Below are positions 10,388 through 19,577 of a stretch of DNA of 64,000 bases, in pieces. The notes below the pieces were generated by a model that had not been told where the DNA came from, ran no database searches, and saw only the letters and a list, made by a program, of their open reading frames with translations. Position numbers and translations under genes: made by a program. The first letter of the stretch is position 1; every line of letters starts with the position of its first letter. This DNA comes from Acinetobacter sp. ANC 4910 (GTDB taxonomy: Bacteria; Pseudomonadota; Gammaproteobacteria; Pseudomonadales; Moraxellaceae): NCBI RefSeq assembly GCF_004331035.1, contig NZ_SJNT01000001.1, positions 310,034 through 374,033 on the forward strand. Direction: 5' to 3'.

Positions 10388-10402
10388 AAGAGGACATCAA
10401 CC

Positions 10403-10828
10403 ATGGGCATGATGGTCAGTTCAGATGACAGTGAAGATGATGTAATTGGAACCATTAATACAACTCCGCTAGTGGATATTATGCTGGTTCTGCTGATTAT
10501 TTTTCTCATTACGGTGCCTGTCGCCATCCATACAGTACCCGTAAAATTACCTGAAGAGAAAAATACGCCTTATGCCAATAAACCCGAAAATATTCAACTT
10601 GCAGTCAATAAAAATGGGGATGTGTTCTGGAATGAAAAATATATTGCAGATAAAGCCACGCTGATGACACGCCTACAAGTCGAGGCGCAAAAACGTCCGC
10701 AACCTGAAGTGCATATTCGTGGCGATCAGCAGACTCACTTTGAAGCGATTGATCAGGTAATTAATGCAACCAAACACGCTGGGATTGGCAAAATTGCGTT
10801 TGTGACCACTCCCCCAGCTTCACCATAA
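10403..10828 (+). CDS. exbD: ExbD biopolymer transport protein (first copy)
   Basis: ExbD/TolR family, 141 residues. A short cytoplasmic N-terminus is followed by a single membrane helix containing the essential proton-carrying Asp in NTTPLVDIMLVLLIIFLIT, then a periplasmic domain. The AGAGG ribosome site is 10 bases upstream. It is the first of two exbD genes in tandem (21-bp gap), an arrangement known from other proteobacteria such as Xanthomonas where one exbB is served by two exbD genes. Both copies keep the Asp. Confidence 0.94.
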   Translation: MGMMVSSDDSEDDVIGTINTTPLVDIMLVLLIIFLITVPVAIHTVPVKLPEEKNTPYANKPENIQLAVNKNGDVFWNEKYIADKATLMTRLQVEAQKRPQPEVHIRGDQQTHFEAIDQVINATKHAGIGKIAFVTTPPASP

Positions 10829-10849
10829 TCGACTCAGAAGGAGCAAGTT

Positions 10850-11272
10850 ATGGGTATGAATATTGGCTCACATGATGACGATGATGTACTACTCGATGTC
10901 AATATGACACCATTAATTGATGTCATGTTGGTGTTGATTATTATGTTTATTATCACCATTCCAATTCCCAATAATGCCATCAATATTAATTTGCCAAATG
11001 GTGCTCCGCCACCACAAAGCAATGAAAAACCACCTGAAATCATCAATCTCAAATTAGATGCACAAGGAAAAATCTTCTGGAATGGTCAGTCTGTAGAAAA
11101 TAAGCAGGCTTTAGAAAGTTTATTTATGACGGTGGCAAAAAAGTCTGAACAAGATCAAATTAAACTGCAACCTGACCGCATGACCGAATACAAACAAGTC
11201 ACGATGGTCATGGCGATGGCACAACGTCTAAATATCACTAAAATTGGAATTGAGAGTAACGCTTCACTTTAA
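10850..11272 (+). CDS. exbD: ExbD biopolymer transport protein (second copy)
   Basis: ExbD/TolR family, 140 residues, last gene of the tonB-exbB-exbD-exbD operon. The membrane helix has the signature NMTPLIDVMLVLIIMFIIT with the conserved Asp. An AAGGAG ribosome site precedes the ATG. It differs clearly from the first copy in the acidic N-terminus (HDDDDVLLD) and in the periplasmic domain, so the two are diverged and may form a mixed complex with ExbB. A strong hairpin terminator follows within 12 bp of the stop. Confidence 0.94.
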   Translation: MGMNIGSHDDDDVLLDVNMTPLIDVMLVLIIMFIITIPIPNNAININLPNGAPPPQSNEKPPEIINLKLDAQGKIFWNGQSVENKQALESLFMTVAKKSEQDQIKLQPDRMTEYKQVTMVMAMAQRLNITKIGIESNASL

Positions 11273-11282
11273 TCTTGTCGAA

Positions 11283-11323
11283 AAAAATCCGCATTTCACT
11301 CTCTATAAAATGCGGATTTTTTT
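11283..11323 (+). terminator. Rho-independent terminator after exbD
   Basis: The inverted repeat AAAATCCGCATTT ... AAATGCGGATTTTTTT forms a 12-13 bp stem followed by a T run, immediately after the second exbD stop codon. Confidence 0.9.
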
Positions 11324-11452
11324 GTTTGTAAAATCGACTTACTCACTGGTCAATTAGCCATTAAAATCCAGTGTGAAAACGCTCGGCATTTAAATGCACG
11401 CCTTAACATCATGATGCATTTTATAAGTCATCACATGTAAGAATAAAAAATA

Positions 11453-11481
11453 TTCACCGAACAGACCATTCTGTATATAAT
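11453..11481 (+). promoter_or_regulatory. Predicted sigma-70 promoter of the lipoprotein gene
   Basis: TTCACC at 11453-11458 and a perfect TATAAT at 11476-11481 are separated by exactly 17 bp, about 57 bp before the lipoprotein start. A 12-bp perfect palindrome (GCATTTAAATGC, 11386-11397) lies further upstream and could be an operator, though nothing else supports that. Confidence 0.55.
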
Positions 11482-11537
11482 CCGCTTCTAACTTTAAAAC
11501 TTAATAATTCAATAATTTAAAACCTAGAGTGGCACAA

Positions 11538-12668
11538 ATGAAAAAACTTACAACTTTAGCATTCTCTATATCTATTACAGTTTTAAGTGGATGTGGAGGA
11601 GGATCAGGTGGTTCCACCTCCTCGACAACTCCATCAGCTTCAAATTCAAGTTCTGGAGGATCGACCACGTTAACATGTAATCGAGGAATTCTTTTGAATT
11701 CCCAAATTACCGGAACTACTATTTTTGATGAGCCTTTATACAATTTGGATTATGAATATAAAAGTAGTGTAAATACTCCAAATTATGTAACTCAACTATA
11801 TGCAGACGTGATTCAAAGAAATGGACAAATGCTCTATGTGAACTATGCACCCATTTATAATGTTAGTGCAGAAGAATTAGATAAAAGTACCGCAGAAAAT
11901 GAAGAAATTTACGAAGGTTACATATTAAATAGTCAGGGGCTTTATACTCAAAAAACACTTCAAAAACAATCTAGTGGATGGCCTTACTATTACCTATCTT
12001 CATCTCAAGGGCTACAAGTTTCAACAGCATTATTTAATGATGAATGTAGCCTAAATGCAGGAAAGCAAAATTTTAATTTTGAAAAGATTGATCTGTCAGG
12101 TAAAACGATAGCAGATATTTTCCCGACCAATATACTCACAGGATATCCTAAAACTCAGGATTATATTTACCTACACAATCAAGTTGGCATGATTTTAAAA
12201 GGGAATAAAGATGCTTTAGCTGCCTTACTTTCAAGCACTGCGACATTCCCAGCTGGTTCTTATGTTTATATTCCCAAATCTATTGTTAATGATGATTATC
12301 AATTTTACTTTTCCGAATCTACAGTAACAGATGCAACTAGTTTAAATGACTGGATTCAAAAACATTATGGCCAATTAAATTATACCTATAAGATTGGTAA
12401 AGTTTCTAATCTCGATGTGGCATATAGTGTAGATAGTAGTGGTAATCCTCTATATGAAGCTGGTGCTGATCCTGCAATTAGCAAAGATGGAAAAATTTAT
12501 GATGGAGAATGGGATGTCAAAGGCGACATACTTTCTCCAGAATATGGCATGATTTTTAATGGCGAATTAGTCAACTACGATTCCAAAGGAAGTTATACGC
12601 TATTTAATAAATCAAGTTTTGATTTTATCGCTCAACAGATTAAAAACAACTATCCAAGCATTAATTAA
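11538..12668 (+). CDS. Putative lipoprotein of unknown function
   Basis: A 376-residue protein, not recognised. The start is ATG 11538 (a GTG 9 bases earlier is in frame), giving MKKLTTLAFS and a hydrophobic core ending in a clear lipobox LSGC at about residue 20. A flexible Gly/Ser/Thr linker follows. The rest is rich in Tyr, Asn, Ser and Asp with no obvious enzyme motif, and one further Cys pair is visible (LTCNRG and DECSLN). It should be attached to a membrane facing the periplasm or the surface. It stands alone: its own promoter lies upstream and a hairpin terminator follows. A cell-surface or adhesin-like role is possible but unsupported. Confidence 0.75.
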   Translation: MKKLTTLAFSISITVLSGCGGGSGGSTSSTTPSASNSSSGGSTTLTCNRGILLNSQITGTTIFDEPLYNLDYEYKSSVNTPNYVTQLYADVIQRNGQMLYVNYAPIYNVSAEELDKSTAENEEIYEGYILNSQGLYTQKTLQKQSSGWPYYYLSSSQGLQVSTALFNDECSLNAGKQNFNFEKIDLSGKTIADIFPTNILTGYPKTQDYIYLHNQVGMILKGNKDALAALLSSTATFPAGSYVYIPKSIVNDDYQFYFSESTVTDATSLNDWIQKHYGQLNYTYKIGKVSNLDVAYSVDSSGNPLYEAGADPAISKDGKIYDGEWDVKGDILSPEYGMIFNGELVNYDSKGSYTLFNKSSFDFIAQQIKNNYPSIN

Positions 12669-12684
12669 ATTTTAAGCCAATAAT

Positions 12685-12719
12685 AAAAGAGGAGTTATTT
12701 AAAAATAACTCCTCTTTTT
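12685..12719. terminator. Bidirectional hairpin terminator between lipoprotein gene and bioD
   Basis: The inverted repeat AAAAGAGGAGTTATTT / AAATAACTCCTCTTTTT has a stem of about 16 bp with A-rich and T-rich flanks, so it can end transcription from both convergent units. Confidence 0.88.
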
Positions 12720-12723
12720 ACAT

Positions 12724-13365
12724 TTACAACACAGGAATATCAATCCATAACGCATCAGGAAAATGCTTGGCTAAATAAGCTTTCAGATATTCAGAAGTAT
12801 CTTTGGAAATTAACGGATCTTGTGACTCATCATTTAAATTATAAGCCAAAGCATATAAAGACAAACCACGTGCTTTTAATGCTTCCAAACTCAATAAAGT
12901 ATGGTTAATACTGCCCAAACGCCCAGAACTGACTAAAATCACAGGAAACTTTTTCTGTTCTAGATAATCAATGGTCAACATTTCTGTCGTGAGAGGCACC
13001 ATTAAACCGCCAGCACCTTCCAGTAAAACCACCTCAAATTTTTCTGCCAATTGCTGTGTTGCAGCTTCAATTTTGGCAAAATCAATGTCACGACCGTCCA
13101 GTTTGGTGGCTAAATGTGGTGAAGCAGGATAGGTAAAAATTTCTGGCATGGTCAGTTTACTTTCATCTTCTGGCAACCAACCTGTACCCATAATTTCACG
13201 GTGTTGTTGAATATCTTCAGATACATCGACATTGCCCGTTTGAATCAGTTTCTGGGTAATGACATGCTGACCTTGCTCATTCCATAACTTTGCCAGGTAT
13301 CCTGTGGTATAGGTCTTGCCAATGCCTGTATCAATCCCACTGATAAAATAGATGTCTGCGCTCAT
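12724..13365 (-). CDS. bioD: Dethiobiotin synthetase BioD
   Basis: Converts 7,8-diaminopelargonate, CO2 and ATP to dethiobiotin, the penultimate biotin step. The protein is 213 residues from ATG 13365; the frame is open further upstream, but this start overlaps the bioC stop as ATGA and gives the family N-terminus. The P-loop GIDTGIGKTY (Lys17) and the LLEGAGGLMVPL segment that contacts ATP and the substrate are both present. It is the last gene of the biotin operon. bioB, which makes biotin from dethiobiotin, is not in the window. Confidence 0.95.
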   Translation of the reverse strand: MSADIYFISGIDTGIGKTYTTGYLAKLWNEQGQHVITQKLIQTGNVDVSEDIQQHREIMGTGWLPEDESKLTMPEIFTYPASPHLATKLDGRDIDFAKIEAATQQLAEKFEVVLLEGAGGLMVPLTTEMLTIDYLEQKKFPVILVSSGRLGSINHTLLSLEALKARGLSLYALAYNLNDESQDPLISKDTSEYLKAYLAKHFPDALWIDIPVL

Positions 13366-14144
13366 GTTATTCTCCGTGCAATACAATAAATCGGGTGATA
13401 GCTGAGTGTGTACTGCACTTGCCCTTGCTGATCCATCTCCGAAAATTGCTGATAATTTTGATAAAATTGTTGTAACGAATGCTTGGTCCAACGATGCGCT
13501 GCATTGGTCGCCGTAACACCCGTAGCTTTTAAATGCTGTAACACCTGCTTGGGATGGGTAAAGTACAGCGTGGTCAGTTGTTCACTTAGGTGTAAAACCT
13601 CGAACCCCGATTGAATCAAGCTTTGCTCAAGTTCAGGCATGCTGTGATATTCCAACCCCTGCCCGGTTAAGGTTTTAATTTCTTTTAAATTCTGCTGTCC
13701 AAAAATGGAAAAACAGAAGAAACCGTCTTGCACTAAAGCATGGGCGACTTTAGTAAAAATTGCCTGTAAATCTGTCATCCACTGCAAAGCAGAACTGGAA
13801 GTCACCACGTTTAATTGTTTTGGAAACTCAAGTTGCTCAATATCTCCGATTCGCCATTCAATCTGTTGCAGTTGCGGAAAATGGCGTGCAACCTCAACAT
13901 ATAGATCATTCAGAATCAGGTGATCCATTTGCAAATTTTGCAATAAAAGGTGACTCAAATTTCCAGAACCACAGCCAATTTCAAAGACCCGCGCCTGATG
14001 ACATGTAGGCAGAAAATCTAGCATCAATTGCATTAAATGTTGGCAAATTTGCTTTTGCACAATGGCATGTTCAGTATAGCTTTGTCCCGCTTGTGCAAAA
14101 CGCTGAGCAACACGAAATTTATCTATTTGAGATGGATTCAACAC
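13362..14144 (-). CDS. bioC: Malonyl-ACP O-methyltransferase BioC
   Basis: An SAM-dependent methyltransferase of 260 residues that caps malonyl-ACP with a methyl ester so that fatty acid synthesis can build pimeloyl-ACP methyl ester. Motif I VFEIGCGSGNLSHLLL binds SAM; SSALQWMTDL is the BioC-type motif that follows the second acidic loop. It lies 6 bp after bioF and overlaps bioD by 4 bp, so translation is probably coupled. Confidence 0.93.
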   Translation of the reverse strand: MLNPSQIDKFRVAQRFAQAGQSYTEHAIVQKQICQHLMQLMLDFLPTCHQARVFEIGCGSGNLSHLLLQNLQMDHLILNDLYVEVARHFPQLQQIEWRIGDIEQLEFPKQLNVVTSSSALQWMTDLQAIFTKVAHALVQDGFFCFSIFGQQNLKEIKTLTGQGLEYHSMPELEQSLIQSGFEVLHLSEQLTTLYFTHPKQVLQHLKATGVTATNAAHRWTKHSLQQFYQNYQQFSEMDQQGQVQYTLSYHPIYCIARRIT

Positions 14145-14150
14145 TAAAAC

Positions 14151-15308
14151 TCATAACAAAACGACAAACTGATCCAGTTCATCTTGCTGAAATTGGGTAT
14201 TTAAACAAATACGTAAACGCGAACTTTGTACAGGAACCGTCGGTGGACGAACAGGCATAATATAAAAGCCTGCTTGCTGTAATTGTGCCGCAGTATCTAC
14301 CGTTTTTTGTGATTCGCCAATAATCACTGGCACAATATGACTGGTTGATGGACAAGCATAGCCTTTTGCCTGTATCGCTTGTTGTAAATAACTGCTTAAT
14401 TGTTGTAAATGCTGACGACTGGCATTCATGCTCAACACTTTTTGGAAAATGAAGTTGGTCCACGCCATACAGATTGGCGGCTGTGCGGTACTGAAAATCA
14501 AAGAACGCATACGATTAATCAGAAATTCACGGATAATCGGATGGCAAATTAAGTAGCCACCGACTGAGGCCATCGCCTTACCAAATGTCCCTACCAAGAA
14601 GTCAATCTGCTCAATCACTTGATATTGTTCGGCACAACCTAGACCTTGTTCACCACGCACGCCTATCGCATGCGCTTCATCCACATACAGCATCACTTTG
14701 GCAAATTGGGACTTAATGCGAGCTAATTCTGCCAAATCAGTTTCATCGCCATCCATACTAAAAATGGATTCAGTCACCACAATAATGCGCTCAAAAGCCT
14801 CATCGTCATGATATTTCTGCAACAATTGCGATAAATGCTGTAAGTCATTGTGGCGATAACGTACATACTTGGCAGAGGAAAGACGAATCCCGTCAATCAT
14901 ACTGGCATGCACCAGTTTATCCGCCAGAATCAGGGTTTTGGCATCGCTGACCGCAGGTAAAATCCCAATGTTCATGTGGTAACCACTGTTAAATAACAGC
15001 GCGGCACGTCCAGCAAAAGCCTGACTTAAACTGGCTTCGAGCTGTTCATATTCAGGGAAATTCCCTGTCAATAAACGCGAAGAAGATGAGCTCATCAGAC
15101 GACGTGCATTCGGGGTTTCATCAAAAAACTGTTCGCGTAAGCTCAGATCGGAAGCCAAGCCCAAATAGTCATTTGAAGCTAAATTCAACATCCGGCGTTG
15201 CTGAATTTCAATCCATTTCCCCTGCTGGGTGTTAGAGGTAAATTGACGTAAATTACCCTGCTGTTTCAGTTCATCCAACTGTGCAGCATAATGGTCTAAC
15301 AAATTCAT
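14151..15308 (-). CDS. bioF: 8-amino-7-oxononanoate synthase BioF
   Basis: A PLP enzyme of 385 residues that condenses pimeloyl-ACP (or -CoA) with L-alanine. Family landmarks are [10 protein letters not shown] near the N-terminus, [30 protein letters not shown] and the PLP-lysine segment [14 protein letters not shown]. The start overlaps the bioA stop by 4 bp and bioC follows by 6 bp, marking a tightly packed operon. Confidence 0.95.
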   Translation of the reverse strand: MNLLDHYAAQLDELKQQGNLRQFTSNTQQGKWIEIQQRRMLNLASNDYLGLASDLSLREQFFDETPNARRLMSSSSSRLLTGNFPEYEQLEASLSQAFAGRAALLFNSGYHMNIGILPAVSDAKTLILADKLVHASMIDGIRLSSAKYVRYRHNDLQHLSQLLQKYHDDEAFERIIVVTESIFSMDGDETDLAELARIKSQFAKVMLYVDEAHAIGVRGEQGLGCAEQYQVIEQIDFLVGTFGKAMASVGGYLICHPIIREFLINRMRSLIFSTAQPPICMAWTNFIFQKVLSMNASRQHLQQLSSYLQQAIQAKGYACPSTSHIVPVIIGESQKTVDTAAQLQQAGFYIMPVRPPTVPVQSSRLRICLNTQFQQDELDQFVVLL

Positions 15309-16588
15309 GCCGCTTCCTCTTGCATATGGCGAACTACATCTACTAGTTCAGTCAATAAAATATCTAACTGCGTTTCTGAAATGACATACGGTGGCATCAC
15401 GTAGACCAGCTTACCAAATGGACGAATCCAAATGCCACGTTTTACAAATTCTTGTTGTAGCGTTTTCATATCGACATTAAAGTTCAGCTCAACCACACCA
15501 ATCGCCCCCAACACGCGTACATCCTGCACATAATTGAGTTGTGCTAATGGTGCAAGATGTTGCTGCAATTGGTTGCCAATACGCTGGATGATACTTTGCC
15601 AGTCTTGAGACACTAAAAGTTGTGTGCTGCGTAATGCCACTGCACAAGCCAGTGGGTTTGCCATAAAGGTTGGACCATGCATAAACACGCCTGCTTCACC
15701 TTTAGAAATGGTTTCAGCCACATGCTTCGAGGTTAAGGTTGCAGACAGCGTCATATAACCACCTGTTAAGCCTTTGCCTAGACACATAATATCGGGTTCA
15801 ACTTGTGCATGTTCCCAAGCAAAGAGTTTGCCTGTACGTCCAAAACCTGTCGCAATCTCATCAAAAATTAACAGAATTTGGTATTTTTCACAGAGCAATT
15901 TGGCTTGGCGCAAATACTCAGGATGGTAGAAACGCATGCCACCTGCACCCTGCACAATCGGCTCAATAATCAGACCTGCAATGCTGTGGTGATGCTGTTC
16001 CAAGGTTTGTGCGAGTTCAGCAATATCCGCTGGGTCCCAAGTCTGATCAAAACCGACTTGTGGTGCAGGAACAAAAATTCGATTGGGTAAACTGCTGCCA
16101 AAAATCTGATGCATGCCCGTTACAGGATCACATACCGACATCGCATTCCACGTATCCCCGTGATAGCCCGAGCGTGGCGTGACAAAATTGGTCTTCCCTG
16201 TATTGCCCTGTGCCGTCCAATATTGCACTGCCATTTTTAAAGCGACTTCGACTGCAACTGAACCAGAATCGGCATAGAAAATTTTGTCTAAACTAGGCGG
16301 AGTAATCTTTAATAACAGTTTGCCCAGTTCAATGGCTGGGTCATGGGTAAAACCGCCAAACATAATATGCGACATATTTTGCAACTGATCGGTCACCGCC
16401 TGATTCAAATCTGGGTGGTTATAACCATGAATCGCACACCACCATGAAGACATACCATCAATCAGTTGGCGTCCATCATCTAGTTCAATTACTGCCCCAT
16501 AAGCTTTCTTTACTTTGAACGTCGGCAGTGGATTGGTCATAGAGGTATAAGGATGCCAGATATGTTCAAGGTCAAATAAATCGGTCAT
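15305..16588 (-). CDS. bioA: Adenosylmethionine-8-amino-7-oxononanoate aminotransferase BioA
   Basis: A class III PLP aminotransferase of 427 residues that makes 7,8-diaminopelargonate, normally using SAM as amino donor. Visible motifs are HIWHPYTSM at the N-terminus, [46 protein letters not shown], and the lysine segment [16 protein letters not shown]. An AGGAG ribosome site precedes ATG 16588. The spacer to the upstream hydrolase gene is 87 bp, which could hold an extra promoter; I see no clear BirA box. Confidence 0.96.
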   Translation of the reverse strand: MTDLFDLEHIWHPYTSMTNPLPTFKVKKAYGAVIELDDGRQLIDGMSSWWCAIHGYNHPDLNQAVTDQLQNMSHIMFGGFTHDPAIELGKLLLKITPPSLDKIFYADSGSVAVEVALKMAVQYWTAQGNTGKTNFVTPRSGYHGDTWNAMSVCDPVTGMHQIFGSSLPNRIFVPAPQVGFDQTWDPADIAELAQTLEQHHHSIAGLIIEPIVQGAGGMRFYHPEYLRQAKLLCEKYQILLIFDEIATGFGRTGKLFAWEHAQVEPDIMCLGKGLTGGYMTLSATLTSKHVAETISKGEAGVFMHGPTFMANPLACAVALRSTQLLVSQDWQSIIQRIGNQLQQHLAPLAQLNYVQDVRVLGAIGVVELNFNVDMKTLQQEFVKRGIWIRPFGKLVYVMPPYVISETQLDILLTELVDVVRHMQEEAA

Positions 16589-16675
16589 CCATAACTCCTG
16601 TGGCGTACTCTTTTTTACAATGTGGGCTATCTTAAACCTGCAAGTTTCTAAAAAACATTGCGAGAATGGTCATTC

Positions 16676-17407
16676 CTAGACAGCTTGAAAAGTTGTATTG
16701 ATAAAATCTTCTATAATTTGCACACTCTGCTCAACTTCGAAGCAAGGAAAACCATGCGAGGCATGTTCAATACATACAACTTTTACATTCTCTGCAAGTA
16801 ATTGTGGCATATTTTGAATAATTTCGCCGGGAACCAGTGCATCATGCTGTGCAAACACATGCAATTGCTGTCCTGTATAATGCGCCAAAGTTTCGGTTAA
16901 ATTCAACTGCTCTAGCAAGACTAAACCGTGTTGTAACAGTGAAATTGGTTGTGGCTTAATCAGTTTTTGCATTTGAATAAAATCTTTCTTGGCAGAATCT
17001 GCACCCTGACAAACCAGAAAGCCAAAACGCTTTAAAGTCGTAATCGCATCCTGCTGAAAAGACAGTTTGAATTGCTCAAATGTTTCTTGTGGCATCGCTG
17101 TTGACCAGTTCGATTGTGCAACAAAACATGGGTTTGATGCCAAAGTAATCAAGGTTTTTTGTTCTTGATATTGTTGTTGTAGTTGCTGCGTCAATAGCGT
17201 TGCCAGTTGTCCACCCAACGACCAGCCCATAATCACATCAAAGCGATGGGCCAGTTCAACATGGTGTTGCAGAATATCCGCATCCAAGGCATTAAAAATA
17301 TTGATCAGTTCAACATGATGTCCTTGTTGTTGTAGTTTGTGCTGTAAAGGTTCCAACAACTGTGTTCCACCACCCCAACCCGTAATCAGTAAAATACTCG
17401 CGTTCAA
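16676..17407 (-). CDS. Alpha/beta hydrolase, candidate pimeloyl-ACP methyl ester esterase (BioH-like)
   Basis: An alpha/beta hydrolase of 243 residues. The nucleophile elbow GWSLGG places the catalytic Ser at 63; Asp in AQHDALVPG and His in EHASHGFP complete a plausible triad, and the N-terminal LLITGWGGG can supply the oxyanion hole. BioH-type enzymes remove the methyl ester that BioC adds, releasing pimeloyl-ACP for BioF. Position at the head of bioA-F-C-D on the same strand supports this job, and no other BioH candidate is in the window. The sequence is divergent from E. coli BioH, so it may be one of the non-orthologous replacements; the function call is inference from context. Confidence 0.75.
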   Translation of the reverse strand: MNASILLITGWGGGTQLLEPLQHKLQQQGHHVELINIFNALDADILQHHVELAHRFDVIMGWSLGGQLATLLTQQLQQQYQEQKTLITLASNPCFVAQSNWSTAMPQETFEQFKLSFQQDAITTLKRFGFLVCQGADSAKKDFIQMQKLIKPQPISLLQHGLVLLEQLNLTETLAHYTGQQLHVFAQHDALVPGEIIQNMPQLLAENVKVVCIEHASHGFPCFEVEQSVQIIEDFINTTFQAV

Positions 17408-17651
17408 CGTTTTGCTCTAAAAATTAAACTTTGTACAGCAGTATAACGGCTTTTATTTTACGACTGAGCTGCATTTCCTATCATTCTAAAACTGAAAAGT
17501 CACACGGTTTCCCTGATAAATCAACTCCACATTAAGATCACATTTTGGTCAGAGCATCAAAAACCATATACAGCCATTCTATGATTTTGTTGCACTGATG
17601 ATGGTCATAGTTTGCTAAGATAAATCTTCCATAGCATCGAAAAAGAAGAAA

Positions 17652-18221
17652 ATGACTTTGAATCAATTGCTCCGTGTTAGCTTAATAGGTATGACCTGTA
17701 GTTTCGGGACTTATCATTTAACTCATGCCGAAACTTCGATTTTTTCTTCTTCCACCTCAAGCCAAAAACAATGGGTTGGACAGGCAGCGCCTAACTTTAA
17801 GTTACAAGATCAAAATGGCAAATGGCATGAGTCCAAACAATATCGTGGACAATGGGTGGTACTCTACTTTTACCCAAAGGATGATTCGCCAGGGTGTACT
17901 CAAGAAGCCAATCAATTTAAAGCACTTTATCCAAAATTCTTAAAAGCAAATGCTGTGGTGTTGGGTGTGAGCCTAGATGATGTCAAATCTCATCAAAAAT
18001 TTTCCAACAAATTGGGACTCCCTTTTCCAATTTTGGCCGATCAAAAACAGCAACTTGCAGGTCAGTTCGGCATAGTCCGTAATTTTGGTGTGGCACAAAT
18101 TGCCAAGCGTGAAACTTTCTTAGTCGACCCGCGAGGCACAATCGTCTATCACTATAGCAGTGTAAACACACAAACCCATGCCAATCAGGTTTTAGCAGAT
18201 ATTCAAAAAATAAAATGGTAA
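17652..18221 (+). CDS. Secreted peroxiredoxin, AhpC/TSA (Bcp-like) family
   Basis: A thiol peroxidase of 189 residues with an N-terminal signal sequence (LIGMTCSFGTYHLTHAE), so periplasmic. The thioredoxin-fold motif YFYPKDDSPGCTQEA carries the peroxidatic Cys; the resolving Cys found five residues later in E. coli Bcp is replaced by Asn, so it would work as a 1-Cys enzyme. FLVDPRGTIVYHY is the typical late strand. It should reduce hydroperoxides outside the cytoplasm; the reducing partner is unknown. A small membrane protein gene follows after 6 bp and is probably co-transcribed. Confidence 0.9.
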   Translation: MTLNQLLRVSLIGMTCSFGTYHLTHAETSIFSSSTSSQKQWVGQAAPNFKLQDQNGKWHESKQYRGQWVVLYFYPKDDSPGCTQEANQFKALYPKFLKANAVVLGVSLDDVKSHQKFSNKLGLPFPILADQKQQLAGQFGIVRNFGVAQIAKRETFLVDPRGTIVYHYSSVNTQTHANQVLADIQKIKW

Positions 18222-18227
18222 TCACTA

Positions 18228-18737
18228 ATGCAATTACAAAACAATGAAAAAATTTTATATAAAACAAAGCCTATAAATTCTATTTACCTATTTCTCCTAT
18301 GTATGATCATAGCAATATATGTTTCTTTTGCACTTCCGTTGCAGTCTAAACATTTTATAATGTTGGCTATATTATGCTTGTTGAGTTTTTTCAGATTTTT
18401 TGACTCTATCATTATTACCAACCAACGTATCATTTCACATCTGTTTTTACGCCAGCGTACAGTTCAACTTTCTACATTGCAACAACCACCTTGTCTCACG
18501 ATTGATCCTAAAAAATTCAGACAATATGAATGGCAACGTAAATTATTAAAACAAACTTTCCAAGATTTTTGGCTGTATAAAACAGATATTTATTTTAAAC
18601 AATTAGTTAGTGCAGTAGATCCAAACCCTTTAGAAAGAATCCCTTTATCTCTTTTTTCAAAAAAACAGAAAGATCGAATCATTCAAACATTGGCACAATC
18701 ATGGCAACTTGATCCAACGATTGAACATCAAGAATAA
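18228..18737 (+). CDS. Small membrane protein with PH-like (DUF304-type) domain
   Basis: A 169-residue protein of uncertain function. Two adjacent membrane helices (IYLFLLCMIIAIYVSFAL and FIMLAILCLLSFFRFF) are followed by IIITNQRIISHLFLRQRTV, which resembles the start of bacterial PH-like domains (an 'ittnrRii' strand pair after a membrane hairpin). It is 6 bp downstream of the peroxiredoxin gene and is followed by a terminator, so the pair is one transcript. The domain assignment is by resemblance only. Confidence 0.65.
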   Translation: MQLQNNEKILYKTKPINSIYLFLLCMIIAIYVSFALPLQSKHFIMLAILCLLSFFRFFDSIIITNQRIISHLFLRQRTVQLSTLQQPPCLTIDPKKFRQYEWQRKLLKQTFQDFWLYKTDIYFKQLVSAVDPNPLERIPLSLFSKKQKDRIIQTLAQSWQLDPTIEHQE

Positions 18738-18771
18738 GCTGTAATTTGATATCAAAAGAAATTTAAACTAG

Positions 18772-18801
18772 AAAAAACCCAGTATTTACTGGGTTTTTTT
18801 T
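18772..18801. terminator. Hairpin terminator between PH-like gene and bfr
   Basis: AAAAAACCCAGTATTTACTGGGTTTTTTTT forms an A-tract/stem/T-tract hairpin. It is nearly symmetrical and so can serve both convergent transcription units. Confidence 0.92.
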
Positions 18802-18810
18802 ATTTGAATC

Positions 18811-19275
18811 TTACATTTGCGACTGAATATAGTTTTGTAAGCCAATCAATTCAATTAAGCGAATTTGCTTTTCTAACCAGTAAGTATGGTCTTCTTCAGT
18901 ATCTGACATTTGCTGACGTAACATTTCACGCGTGACATAATCACCTTTTTCTTCTGCCAGTTTCACGCCTTGTGCCAATTTCTCACGTACATGATATTCC
19001 AGTGCCAAGTCTGCCTTTAAACAGGTCACGACATCTTGTCCCACATCGATATCATCACGGTGCATATTCGGTGTACCTTCTAGGAAAAGTACACGACGAA
19101 TCAAGGCATCTGCATGTGCTGCTTCTTCTTGCATTTCATGATCAATACGTTCAAAGATTTTACTTAAACCCCAATCTTCATACATACGTGAATGAATAAG
19201 ATATTGATCGCGAGCTGCAAGTTCCCCACCAATCAACATATTTAAATAGTCTACTACTTCTGGATTGCCGCGCAT
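18811..19275 (-). CDS. bfr: Bacterioferritin-like iron storage protein without the usual haem Met
   Basis: A 154-residue four-helix ferritin of the bacterioferritin family, which oxidises Fe2+ and stores it as a mineral. The di-iron ferroxidase ligands can all be placed: Glu18, Tyr25 next to the site, Glu51, His54, Glu93, Glu127 and His130. The C-terminus [10 protein letters not shown] is typical for the family. In E. coli Bfr the residue between Glu51 and His54 at position 52 is the Met that binds haem between two subunits; here it is Ala (EEAAHAD). The protein therefore probably does not bind haem by itself and may co-assemble with a second, Met-containing subunit, as described for two-subunit bacterioferritins of Neisseria and Pseudomonas. 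No second bfr or bfd gene is in the window. Confidence 0.92.
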   Translation of the reverse strand: MRGNPEVVDYLNMLIGGELAARDQYLIHSRMYEDWGLSKIFERIDHEMQEEAAHADALIRRVLFLEGTPNMHRDDIDVGQDVVTCLKADLALEYHVREKLAQGVKLAEEKGDYVTREMLRQQMSDTEEDHTYWLEKQIRLIELIGLQNYIQSQM

Positions 19276-19577
19276 CTCGTTATACCCCTACCTTTTTCAA
19301 ATATTATGGCGACATTTGAAAAAGATTGCAAAATTTAAATTTTGTAAGTTTATGATTTTTATAAAATTAAAATGAGAAATATACGCATTTGCAGTTTAAT
19401 TTAAGCCATTTTCCGCATATAAAATAAGCCTTTGCAGTATTTTGCATCTTAGGACAAAGGCTATTTCATTCAAAATTCTGCTTATTTTAAAATTTGTAAC
19501 TATTTAAAATGATCCTTATTTCACTACATCTTTAAAACATCACGAAGTTAAAATTATCACACCATCATTTTTTATTA

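Noticed and set aside
16589..16675. Possible BirA-type operator upstream of bioA
   Set aside because: GGTTTA and TTGTAA half-like words occur but in the wrong order and spacing for the known palindrome.
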